Made by a program: the position numbers and the translations under genes. DNA of 64,000 nucleotides from Apostichopus japonicus (Eukaryota > Echinodermata > Holothuroidea > Aspidochirotida > Stichopodidae), in contig NC_092567.1 in the NCBI RefSeq assembly GCF_037975245.1, positions 20,335,376 through 20,399,375 of the forward strand, read 5' to 3'. Of the stretch, positions 37,164 to 49,047 are shown one piece after another (position 1 is the stretch's first letter; each line of letters opens with the position of its first letter). A model generated the notes under the pieces. That model saw only the letters and a list, made by a program, of their open reading frames with translations, ran no database searches and was not told the DNA's origin.

Positions 37164-37245
<82 letters not shown>
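37164..37245 (+). repeat. (TA)n microsatellite, right arm
   Basis: A pure TA tract of about 80 bases. The left arm has shorter TA tracts here plus about 285 bases (19305-19590) that the right arm lacks, so an exchange between TA tracts may have removed them. Confidence 0.85.
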
Positions 37246-37248
<3 letters not shown>

Positions 37249-37530
37249 AAAAAGTAGTCTTTCCATAGACTTTAATATGTTCTTCTTTTATTTGGGATCG
37301 TAAGAGACGAGGCGTGTTCCGGCCATAAAATAAAACTGAGGCCCCAAAGAACCCTTGTAAACATAATGGCTCCCTATTTCGAGTATATGAGCAAAGAAAA
37401 GACTGCCTAGCATAACAAAGAAACATATGATTGCTTAATAATGATGACCAGCTGTGCTTGCTAATGTACACTAGTTTTTGGCTTTGATTTTTCAAAATAA
37501 CAGTTAAAGGTTATGTTACACTACTGACAC

Positions 37531-37944
37531 CATAGGAGTAGGAGCCTTATCTGATTTGGGGGGGGGGGGGGGGGCTGTACCGACTTGCCCGAAAAATATA
37601 ACCAACATATTTTGCACGCTCCGCTCGCATTCAACTTCTTAATTTGCATATCATATAGGCATGCATCGGTTATTACATCGCATGCAAATAACATACAATA
37701 ATTTCCCGTGTACCCTTCCATATTGGTTACAATTAGGATACAATTATTGGGGAAGTCGTTACAATAATGATGATGATAATAATAATATCACTTTAACCAT
37801 TGAAAAACACATTGCAAATTATTTTTCTTTCAGTAGGTGCCCGAATAATTCTCATCATATTGCCCGAATTTTCACAAAAAGTTTTGGTTGGGGAGCTGCA
37901 GCACCCCCAGCCCCCCCCCCCACCCCCTGCCTCCTACGCCTATG
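37531..37944 (-). mobile_element. CATAGGCGTAGGAG MITE, right-arm counterpart
   Basis: Mirror of 18642-19052, flanked by ACTGACAC at 37523-37530 and 37945-37952. Confidence 0.75.
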
Positions 37945-39187
37945 ACTGACACTGTATGAATTAGTCCATCAATTGTCTCTCTGTCTGCACCAATAACATC
38001 GCCCGTCTCTCCCTGCTCTAAGGAAAGACTCTTCGTCAAAATTCTGTTCTGCAGGCTTATGTATTTTTTTATGGCTGGCTACGAGACTACCAACACAGCC
38101 TTGTGCCTCACTTCATACCTTCTGGCCACCCACCCCGAGAAACAGGACAAACTGTTTGAAGAAGTGAAGAAGTTTGCCCCGAGAAGAGAGGATGTAAGCT
38201 ACAAGGTTCTTAGTCAGATGGAATACCTGGATTGCTTTGTTCGAGAATCGCTTCGGCTGTTTCCTCCCATCTCAGTGTAAGTCTTTGTAACATAGTCTGC
38301 CTCTAATCAGATGAGGTTTTCGTCCCAGAGTAACAATTGGATTGCTCAGTCGGGGTGTCCCTTTTGCTTTTAACAGTTCTGTTACTTCCCATGGAGGGGG
38401 GGGGGTTAGGGGGATTATGCCTTCTTGCATGGTCTGATCATGACCATGAGAAAAGTTGCTGTAAAAACTTAAATATCATGTGTTTACTAGCTAGCCATTA
38501 TACCCAACAATTTCTGTATTCAGACTGAGTAACAAAAAAAAGGTACAGTTTGTCAAGTACTACAAGTGTCAAAACCTGAAGGTATCTGTAAAGGTGTGGC
38601 CATCTTCCCACTCTCAGGCTGTAAACGCAATAACACAAAACCGGATCGATATTTGTTTGATATAAAAAAAAAATTGCGAAGTTTCTTCGGATGGTTGAAA
38701 TTTGAAAAGTAGAGGGTTTTGACAATTAAATAGCCTAGTCATGGGGGCTTCTTAAGTTGCTTGTATAAGATTTTCAGCAACTTAATAAGTTTTCTGTTTT
38801 TATTTGTCTTTGATACACTATGTTTCCTTTGTCTGTACCTGTTTTGTTCTGTTATTAATGCTAAGTTTGACAAGCTTTTTTCCTAATAAGTTATTTTTTT
38901 TTTTTTTTTATTATTATTTTTTTTTTTTAAACATTTTTGTGCATGTCATGGCAGTGTTATTGCCAAAAGTATGAATGAACGAATCGAAAACAGTTCCGTA
39001 AGTTTTTATTAATTTTATTAATATTTTTACACACAAAAATTGGCAGGTTGGATCGCATCAATGACAAAAGTGATATCGTCATCAAGAATCTCCTGATCCC
39101 CAAGGGATTCCGGATCTTGGTTCCTATTTACGCCATTCACCACGATCCAGAAATATGGGAGGATCCGGAAGAATTCCAACCAGAAAG

Positions 39188-39500
39188 GTTCTGCCAACAT
39201 CTTACCCTTTTTTCCCTCCACATTTCTGTCTTTGTCCATCTCTAGTTTCCTCACTGCCCACCTTCCCTTAATCCTCTCTTTGTCCCTCTACAGTTTATCT
39301 CCTACCTCCCCTCTTACCCCTGTTGGTTTCTTTCCTCTCTCCATCCCTTGTCTACCAATCCTCTTACAAACTTTCTCTTTTGTGTTCACCCTGCTAATTA
39401 ACCTGTCTGTATTTCTCTGTGTGTATTTGTCCCTCCTGTTACTGTAACTTGGTCATTCAGCCTCTGAAGAAGATCCTGCAATGATCGAAACGTCAGGCCC
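39188..39500 (+). mobile_element. Penelope-like 3'-UTR relic, right arm, core intact
   Basis: Counterpart of 17099-17395. The segment at 39464-39494 keeps CTGAAGA, GATC...GATC and GAAACGTC. Confidence 0.5.
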
Positions 39501-39769
39501 TTTTCACTTTTAAACATCCCATCAGGAAATTATAGCCCTTCACAACCAGTTTTTGTGTCCGGTAGTTCTTATCTATTGCCGCCCTCTGGTTGAAAACTGG
39601 ACCAACTTGAGCCAAATTCTGTTATTGATGAGGGCACAAAACTCGAAACAATCATCACTGGGTTGTGTGTGATAGAGTGAACGGCAATGAAGTAGTCCCC
39701 CGAAACAGCTCACACATATCTGATTCCATTTGGGAGATATCCAAAGTTTAATGTTTACTCACACACATG

Positions 39770-42700
39770 TAGGCCATCAGCTGAAGCTCAAAATGTGGCT
39801 GTAAAATCAGTTTCGTTCCAGCAACACCGGGTCTAGACTTTTAATGCATTTTTGGGTAGTTTAATGCATCACAAACATCATATCAAAAGTTCTCCAAAAA
39901 ATTTCCTGCAGTATTTTTGTAAGAAACCCTTGAAATTGGGTATGTTATGTAGACATTACGTGCTACGATGCTATGTATTAGGAACACATGTGCTAACGTT
40001 AGATTTGGTACAGTGGTGCATACATACCACTCTTTTCTTATATGTTAAATTACGACTGATATTTTTTTTGTATAATAGTTGGGTCAGGGTTACAAGAATG
40101 GTGGAAGAGGATTCTGGTCTAAGGGTCAGTGAGGGTTGTTTTCAGGCATTACAAGTTGTGCCCCCCCCCCTCCATTTTCGCCAAAATGGTAAAAAATCAC
40201 ATTTTCAATTTTGAAATATGAAATACAATTTTTGCACATTATAACTTAAGGGTTTTAATTATAAAAATGTACCACTTTTAATAAACTCAGATATAATGCT
40301 TTGTAATAAATCAAATATTTTTAAATTTTCCCCCTATGTTATGAATGCATTTTCGTCTGTGCATGTATGCGTAAATATACACATATAATGAAAAGTTCCT
40401 CTCCATAATTGTTACACTCCCCATCCAAACTGTTTTACAAATGCGACCCCCTCCCCCTCTACTTTACATGTAGCTAAATCCCTAGTTACAATGAGATGTA
40501 CCAATGCCCCAAGACCAGTGAGCTATTTCTTTTGTATAAATCAATGTATAAGTTGGCACACTAAGACGTCATGGCATATCGTAGATGTGAAATAAAGTTA
40601 TAGTCGGTATATATCCGTTACCTTAGTACTCTTTCTACAGTCTTCTGCAAAACTAGGTACTTTCTCCTTGTTACTGAAACGACATGTTTATAATTCGTAT
40701 TCCTGCAAAAAGAGTTTCCAAGGGAGTTAACGTATAAAAGAAAAGATCGACAAGGTTGCGAATGGTATTTTGAATAATAATAGTTCTATATTCTACAAAT
40801 AATATGAATAATAAAGGTGAATGGTACAAATAAGTGAATAACGAAGACAGTTAACTTAAGCCCCAGATAGAAAGAAATAATGTATCTATTAAGACTGGGT
40901 CGATACACTCAATGGTGTAGTAGAGCTGGGCCTTTGCGATGATTCAAGATACAGGTTCTTCATCAAAAGGCGCGGCGCGGAATTAATAAGTGATTAAAAG
41001 TTCATCCAAGGACAGTTGTACTAGTCTTAAAAGTATCCACTTCAATTCACTGCATGGTAGTCAGATATGGTATGGAAAAGGGAAAGTCTATTCCGTAGTA
41101 GAGGTGAAGATAATTAGATGAAATAAAAGTCACTAAAGACTTGAATATCCTTCAGTCAAAACTTGAACAGATGCACAGAACATATTAACAATATGAAAAA
41201 AACAGGTAACGAAATGTTACGGCAAACAATAAAGAACCGTGATATTGGAACAGGGTCAGGGGATATGTGAATATGCAAGAGGTAAAGCATGCCCATAACA
41301 CCCTCCTCCCCCCTCCCCTCCCCTCTCAAAAAAAAGTGTGATTTGAAGAAAATGTGGATATTTATCAAAGGTGTCTGGTAGGTAGGGTAATCTACGTAAA
41401 ACTACTAATAGCTAAAATGAATATATGAATAAGATCATGTTTTCTGGTTCCTTTAAACTCTGGGGAACAAAATAATGACAACATGACTTTGAAAAAGTTA
41501 ACCCTCTTCACAAACTTCAAACTTGATTAAAATTTCAGACTAAGATATCAAGATTTAACACCATCACAGTTCATCCTCCAAATCATCTTCCCCTGCATCA
41601 ACAATCTCAACATCTTCTTGGAAGTTGCTGCAATTTCTATATTTACATAGGTCTGTACACGGTAGTTGTGCATTCATTCAGGAACATCTTCCTTTAAGAC
41701 ATTTGCCGACTCTACAGCTACTGCTGACACACTGAAGCAAAACATCTGGGTCAGGTGGCTTCGTCATCCAAGTGATTATAAGGTCATCATTTTCAAGTTT
41801 CCATCCATGTCCCTCTGGTGAGAGTGCATCAATCCTTTGCTGCAATGCCCTACTGTGAATAGCAGCCTGGTTGGTGCAGCGCTTAACATGCTGGATCAGA
41901 GCATCTTTTGTTGGTGGTAAACTCTGCTCTGAGGAGGAGATGAACAGAACACCTTGTACCATGAAATTGGATATTTTTGAGTCTCACATTTTATGATGGG
42001 GTACCAATATAATTACAATTCAGCTAGACATATGTTGCAAATTACTTTAATAATTTCAATGGAAAGATTAACCTGATATTGCATCTCAAAGCGTTTAGAG
42101 AATTTTTTAATTTTCCTTGGGGGAGGACCCCCATATTCCAAAAGTCCTAGATCCACCCCTGAACACTCAATGAAGCACACATTGAAGAGAGTACTTTACC
42201 TTTCAAGATCTGTATGTCTTCCTTGTCAAGAATTGTATCTAGTTTCTTCAACATAGAGAGTGGTACCTCACTTCAATGGCAACATGGTCTTTTCCTCTAA
42301 TATTCATAAAATCTGGGCTCATCTTTTTTCCGCTCTGCTGCTTGTCGCAGCAATACCTTAATAAAATGAAATAAAAAAAGCAAATTGTTTTGCATTTTCT
42401 GTTGATCAAAATGTAAGTTTGAACAAATAAGAACTAAGACAATTTTATTTATATACCATGTGATCTGTTCATCTTCTATGGACAAACAAAGACACATTCA
42501 AATTTTGCAAACCAGTGTCATGCAAAAGAGAATTAAAACAGGCTTTTTTTGACAGTACAGTACATTATCTCTTAATGTTATGGTTTAAATTATACAATGG
42601 TAGATTATATCTGTTACTAATAATAAAGGAGACAGATACTTGTTCATTTTGGTAAAGCTAGACAGGCTGACCATAAGACCTTGCAAACCTAACCTTATTG

Positions 42701-43812
42701 CACCTTTGTTACACTTATATTTCTAACTAATATAATATCTCTATCATTCAAATAAAGGGCCACAGTAAGAAAACTATGAAGCCTGTATTTAACACTTAGG
42801 CTAGTGCCCAGATGGAGAATTTGAAACAAATTTCCATTCCTACCACCATATAACAAAACAAATCAGATGACCATGCCACTAATGATATTATGTTCAGGTC
42901 CAACACTGTGCCCTTTGACTTGGATTATATCCCTTAAGAGCTACTGATCTTGCATTATGCAACTTCTCTTAACACTTCAACTATGCCACAGAAGTACAAG
43001 TAGAGTCGTGTAGTATGCTTAGGCTTACCTCCATCGAAGTCTCTGCCTGCTGCAGCTTGTCCCGTTTGCAACGCCTAGTAATGTATTGTTTCTTTTCCCA
43101 CATATAATAAATTGAACAGGCAATACACCAGAGCTTCTGCTTGGTTTCCTCGATCTTTTCCGTCAATTCTTCGTTTAAAATCATATGGGGTCTCCTCTGG
43201 AACTGTCCGTTTTCTTGCAGCAATGTGCTTGCTATCAATGAACCGCCTGTAACACTTATCGTGGAACCCCATCATACTATGCTGTTGAACACACGCTTGA
43301 TCGTAGTAGGCCATGGAGTAATCAGTAGTACGGCGATATCACTGTCTCCGCCGCTGAGATTAAGCCAATCTTTAGCGCAGGAAGTAACTTTAGTCCATCG
43401 TTTATTCGTCAGTGCCTTGAATGCTTCAAATTTTACAGATTCAATGTGCACTGAGCACTGTAGATTTCCGTGTGTCGGAGACTGACTAGCGCCCGTAGGA
43501 GCCGCCATGTTTGTTGTTTTCTACAAAGATTGCACACAGAACTCATGGTTCATTGGACAATTCATATCACATGGTACAGATATCTCACTGGCGCACAACT
43601 TTTGAACGTAAAACGGCAAGTTTCTTAACATACGCAATAAAAAATATAGTTCGATCTTTCGAGCGGAATTGCAAAAAAACTGCAGGAAAGTACATGGAGA
43701 ACTTTTGGATCATTAATCTTAATTAATTTATGTATTCAATGCTGTAGAGAAATTTTAGACCCGCAGTTGCTGGAACGAAACAAGCGAATTTCGACATTCA
43801 GCTGATGGCCTA
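39770..43812 (-). mobile_element. 4.04-kb DNA transposon with ~60-bp TIRs, degenerate, right arm only
   Basis: Both ends read TAGGCCATCAGCTGAA inward, with similarity continuing for about 60 bases through TTTCGTTCCAGCAAC. A 3-bp direct repeat ATG flanks it (39767-39769 and 43813-43815). The left arm has neither element. On the minus strand, fragments of a transposon-type protein occur: 43508-43272; 43314-43075 (FHDKCYRRFIDSKHIAARKR); about 43150-43020 (CIAC, KLQQAETS); about 42300-42250; and 41962-41678 (ALIQHVKRCTNQAA, then Cys-rich). Such pieces recall unnamed proteins abundant in marine invertebrate genomes (memory, not checked). Frameshifts and stops separate them. Superfamily not assigned. 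Confidence 0.75.
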
Positions 43813-43910
43813 ATGTCTGAAAACTCACTCATCAGACGGAATCATGTTTTCTGTTTGTTTTTTCCTTCATTTGATTAGAATGTTTATTTTCCTGTCCTCT
43901 AGATGGGTTT

Positions 43911-44221
43911 TAATAATATAATAATAATAATATTGAAGATTTATAAAGCGCAGACATATCCACCGATAACGGTGCTCAAGGCGCATCACAATATTACCCT
44001 GGTCAACGATAACATGCCAAACATAGAGACAATCCCCTCACGCGGCAGCAGCTAAACAGCGCCCAGTTGACAGTTTTATCTCACAGGTCCCCATTTTTAC
44101 ACCTGGGTGAAGAGAGGCATTGGAGATAAAGTGCCTTGCCCAAGAACACAACGCAATGATCTGGCCAAGACTCGAACCTGCAATCCTTAGATCACAAGTC
44201 CACTGCCTTAACCACTTGACA
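43911..44221 (-). mobile_element. tRNA-derived SINE, right arm only
   Basis: On the minus strand it starts with a tRNA-like head: A-box-like TGGTTAAGGCAGTGG and B-box GGTTCGAGTCT. Then comes a core containing CTTGGGCAAGGCACTTTA and a tail with GCGCTTTATAAAT ending in ATT repeats. The left arm at about 16361-16370 has the uninterrupted site, with TTTT at the junction. It lies within the P450 pseudogene. Confidence 0.75.
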
Positions 44222-44495
44222 TTTTGCAAATGCTGACTCTGTAACCTATTCATTCATCCCTCAATTGACATGACCTAATATTGGAATTGGTTTTAGCATC
44301 AACACTGAAGGGGATGGGAGGGGGGTGGGGGAGGGTGGCAGCAGTGTGTCTGCTACCTACACTGCCATGTTATATAAATGTGGGTGGGTTCAGCTCAGTC
44401 AAACTTGTTTTATTGCTTGCCCAAACAATCTGATGTTTCCGGGAAACTGCATGACTTAAAAGTGATTTATAACTGGTAGAGTACATTGCTCGAGT

Positions 44496-44867
44496 TAAAG
44501 CAGCATTTTGAGTTTTGATGCCGTTTTCCACTTTATTGACAAGTACATCAAGTTTTTTACATATACCAATCACAAAACAGCAAACTAAGATATTAGCCAG
44601 GTTTTTCCCTGCCAAAAGCGTTAATTGGCGAGTAATTAAGGACATTTGCAGATAATGAGAAAAGTGTCCACCGACAAATTCCACATTTTGTATTAATCGC
44701 ATACAGTTCCTCCAACCCACTAGTTTGAATCCAACCAATCAGAGATGCATGTTGTATTACGTATTGGCCAATGACGTTTGTAGCTTTTAAATATTCATAT
44801 TATGGGCGTTTATTTGGATCCCAACGGAAAATATCTTCGAGAAAAGCAAAGTTGAAAGTTGTAAATT
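44496..44867. other. Unidentified filler where P450 exon 12 should be
   Basis: About 370 bases with no match to the left arm, which has 12858-16074 in this position. I see no TIR, frame or repeat in it. Confidence 0.6.
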
Positions 44868-46369
44868 TATTCTATGATATTGCGATGGAGATTGCCTTAA
44901 CAAAGCCCTAATCTTGACATGGAAGAGCAGAATACAAGCATTTAGTTTCCAATGCACGCAGTTCTTGGTTTTAGATTTCTTTGGTTGAAAAGTGCGAAAT
45001 CATATCCTTGGGGGGGGGGGGGGGGTCAATAGGAGCGGGTGGATATGCCCGTTGCCATTTGAAGAAAATTTTGGAACTTTTAAAGAGGGCTACATACCAT
45101 GGTGGCATATATTCACAACGTGGATTAAGCACAGTGTAAAATGTCCTAAAACTTTCATTTATAACCAGATTTTTTTCTTTGAGCCTTTTTGTTGCAAATT
45201 TTAAATCCTCCTGACAGATTGAGGTAGGAGCATGGATCTTTTACAGTGTGGCTGGAGGCAGATCAATATTCCAACAGAGAAGAAAGTGTGGTCTTGGGGG
45301 TCGTTAACGCTGACATCGATGTAGTGAAAAAAATCTTAAAGCCAAGACCTCAAATGATGCATTCTTTCAGTTAGGTCTATAATTAAGTCAAAGTGCCAGA
45401 TTATCCCAATAATTTTTGTAAGAAAAAAAAGTCATGCAACTGAACACTTTTCCAGGCATTGATGAAGAAGGTACATCTACCCCCCCCCCCCCCTCTCCAC
45501 ACATGTATCAAGGTCAACTCAAAATATAAATGGATATTGCAGCTTGGAATGTAGTCATTGCTTGACCTGGACTAAATCTAAAAACTAAATGTCTTTATTT
45601 TTATCCTTTTTCTCTTTTCACAGATTCCTCCAGTCCTTAATGCAAGAAGTCCCTTCCTCTGCCCCAAAAATGGAGTCAAACTTCAACTCGTTACGAGGGA
45701 AACCACTGATAGCAACATATAAAATCGTAGAGATTGGACAAAATGAGCAAAGAGTCGCTTTTATCGATGATGGCTCGGATCTCTCAGGACCTGCATGTTG
45801 ATTCTGGTGTCATGTTATAAAATTTGTAGAACGGTCGTCCTTTAAATGTTAACATCAACAAACCTGCACCGAGGAGAAGATATCTACCGTATCACAAATT
45901 TGGGCTTCAGAGGAGCATCACGAATTTGTTAACGTTGAATATTTTGAATACGTCAATAGATATTATATTGAGACATATTAGCACTCATTATTTCCGTTCC
46001 ACCCCCACCCCACCCCCCCCCCCCCGATACAGTATATGAAACTTGTTTTGGCAAACCTCTACAAACCTGTATCACTCTTAATACTCAGTTCGGCCAAATC
46101 ACAGTTTGTGAAAAACTTCAAACTCTCTTTAACTCCAGAGGCTGGTTTGGTGCCTGTGATGGGAATAGCTTTAGTTTAGAAAATGACTTCAATGCTAAGT
46201 TTATCTATAAAAAAAAATGTGGAAATTTACCGTAGAGGGTTGCTGCCCACACTGGACAACTTTAGTCAAAGTGTAGCAATACTGTAGCATATTGTTGTAT
46301 GTTGCATTAATAACCCAGTATGTAGTATATGTGACTTGGAAAGGTGTGCACTTTTCTTATAGTCCAATG

Positions 46370-47085
46370 TGGATGTGTCTTAGACAAAGTGGATGTGACC
46401 TACGTCAAGGTGTAGGTGATTTAGTCAAGGCGTACGTGTCTTAGCCAAGGGGTGTATGTGTCTTAGCCAGGTGTATGTGTATTAACCAAGGTGTATGTGT
46501 CTTAGCCAAGGTGTATGTGTTTTAGGTGAGTTGTGTCTTAACCAACGGGTGTAGGTGTCTTAGCCAAGGTGTATGTGTGTTAACCAAGGTGTATGTGTCT
46601 TAGCCAAGGTGTATGTGTCTTAGGTGAGTTGTGTCTTAACCAAGGGGTGTATGTGTCTTAGCCAAGGTGTATGTGTGTTAACCTAGGTGTATGTGTCTTA
46701 GGTGAGTTGTGTCTTAGTCAGGGTGTATGTGTCTTAGGTGAGTTGTGTCTTAGCCAAGGTGTATGTGTCTTAGCCAAGAAGTATATGTCTTAGGTGGGTT
46801 GTGTCTTAGCCAAGGTGTATGTGTCTTAGGTGAGTTGTGTCTTAGCCAAGGTGTATGTGTCTTAGCCAAGAAGTATATGTCTTAGGTGAGTTGTGTTTTA
46901 GCAAAGGTGTATGTGTCTTAGGAGATTTGTGTCTTAGCCAAGGTGTATATGTCTTAGCCAAGGTGTATGTGTCTTAGGTGAGTTGTGTCTTAGCCAAGGT
47001 GTATGTGTCTTAGCCAAGGAGTATGTGTCTTAGGTGAGTTGTGTCTCAGCCAAGATGTGCGTGTCTAATAAGCAATCATGTTTAT
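46370..47085 (-). repeat. VNTR, expanded right-arm counterpart
   Basis: Same units in reverse complement (GTGTCTTAGCCAAGGTGTAT), about 720 bases versus about 400 on the left. Confidence 0.85.
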
Positions 47086-48289
47086 GTCTATGTGTCTTAG
47101 TCACAACAGAGACCGATTCTGACATTCAATCTGTATGAAAAGACATTTTTTTTTCAATTTGTAATATATTTTGGTGATCAGTGTAATTGGATCTGATAAA
47201 CAGTCATCATGAATGGTCATTGTTTTTATTTTTTAAACAAACATTCTTGTAGAAAAACGATATATATTTAAATAATAATGCAAACTGGTTAACATTCCAG
47301 AAAATATTTTACCTCATATTTAATTTTACTGTACAATTGATGATTTTTTTTTTTTTTTTTGTCTTACAACAATTGTCACATCAGTCATTTCCAGGAATTT
47401 TTTTTTTTTTCAAAATCTTGTTCAAGAGAATAATAAATAAAGAGATCCGAAGGAAAATGAGTTATTGATGTAATTTGTCGTTTTTTTTTTATGATTTTTA
47501 TTATTGTCATCTTTAATGAGGGTAGTCCTACTCAGTGCAGAAAAATTACAACCAAGCACCCCTCATCCCTAAACCACCAGAATGCAAAAATTCATTGAGG
47601 TTTCGATGACCTCAATGCAACAGACTTCTGCTTGTTCACCACAAATAGCTTTTGTAAATATAAATGTCCTGATTTCTACCATGAGATATCATGTTTCAAA
47701 GGTTTTTCAGAGTTTTGACCGCTGCAGGTGACCCAGACGACCTTTGACCTCCACCAAAAGCAATTGAGTTTTTCTAATCAATATAACGCTTCCACATGCC
47801 AATTATAATTAAAAAAAAATCATCCTTCCTAAGTTAAGATATAGTCTTTATACACGGTTTTCAGTGTTTGACATCTGGTGACCTCAGATGACCTTTAGGC
47901 TCCAGGTTAAACAATACAACTTCGCAATATGATTCATGCACATGCTAAGTATGACAAGATTTCCACAATTTGACCAAATGATCTTTGACCTCCATGCAGC
48001 AAAAACAACTGCAGAATTTTTGTACTCAAACGTGTCAGAACTACCTACCAAATATGAGATTGGTCCAATTTTCCCTCAAGAAATCGTGTTTACAAAGTCT
48101 TCACAATTTGATCCCTGTTCACCCCAATTGACCTTTAAACTCAACAAACAATACGCTCCTTCTACTCAATATAGCAGTTCTACACACGAAATGTAAAGAA
48201 TGGTCCACGCTTCAGTCTTTGAGATACCGTGTTTACAAGCAAAGTGTCGAGCGCACGCCCTCACTCATCTGCCTGCATGAGGTAACGAT

Positions 48290-48591
48290 CAGGCGCGTAG
48301 CGAGGAATTTGCCAAGGGAGGGGCGAAACTGTAGGCAAACTATCAAGACCGTAGGTACGGCATTGTAAACTATCTGAGCGTAGCGCCACGATAGGTTGGC
48401 GCGAAGCGTACTAGAAAATTTTGGCTGAAAATGCCTCCCAGATCGCTGGAAATGGCACTTCCCAGGCCTTGTAAGTTGCATCTTAGCATTTTCTCTTTTG
48501 AAATTACTAGCGATATCATAATTACATAAATTAAATATGGTCCGGGGGGGGGGGGGCGGCTGTCCCCTTCGCCCTCTTGGCTACGCGCCTG
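48290..48591 (-). mobile_element. CAGGCGCGTAGC MITE, right-arm counterpart
   Basis: Mirror of 9863-10168, with the same TIRs and a degenerate 8-bp flank repeat (GTAACGAT / GTTATGAT). Confidence 0.65.
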
Positions 48592-48792
48592 GTTATGATG
48601 ATCATCGAAACCAATACTATACGACGTACCCTTCTCATGGGACAATATGTATAGGTGCGAGAATGTGACTGTATGACCTATTTGCCTCATCCAATTATAA
48701 AACCACATTTAGATGCGATGATTGCTTAACATTTAATAAATGACACATTTACTATAGAAAGAACAAAAACATGTCTTGTTATAAACCGATCC

Positions 48793-48798
48793 TTTATT
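48793..48798 (-). terminator. Polyadenylation signal AATAAA, right Kazal gene
   Basis: TTTATT on the + strand reads AATAAA on the minus strand, about 250 bases past the stop at 49048. It is the mirror of the left-arm signal. Confidence 0.6.
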
Positions 48799-49047
48799 TC
48801 TTACACAATACTATATTTAAAGAAATTTCTTCTCTGTGAAGTTGATACAATTACTTTAGTACCAGATGGTGGTGGTATGGCGGGAGAAGTACTTATTAAT
48901 ATGTGTAATGCTCCGGTAATATATAAAAAAAAAAATGAGCACGCCATGGATATAAACAAATGACCCGAAATTAGTGTCGAAAATTAACATTCCTAGTTTA
49001 CATCTAATCAAACACTGCTACATGGTAGATGAAAACGTTTAAAGGAT

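Larger units (their letters stand above)
34230..45722 (+). pseudogene. CYP3-like P450 pseudogene (right-arm copy)
   Basis: Recognisable exons: 7 (34230-34353), 8 (35343-35470), 9 (36262-36414), 10 (38055-38276), 11 (39047-39187), 13 (45624-45722). Exons 1-6 are absent because arm homology ends at about 33725, inside intron 6. Exon 12, with the haem cysteine, is absent: left 12858-16074 is replaced by an unrelated ~370 bp at 44496-44867. Exon 7 has lost 25 nt at its 3' end, which changes the phase. Exon 9 has CAG to TAG at 36277-36279. Exon 10 has a one-base insertion in its T run (about 38063-38071). A 4-kb transposon and a SINE sit between exons 11 and 13. No functional enzyme can be made. 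Confidence 0.9.
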
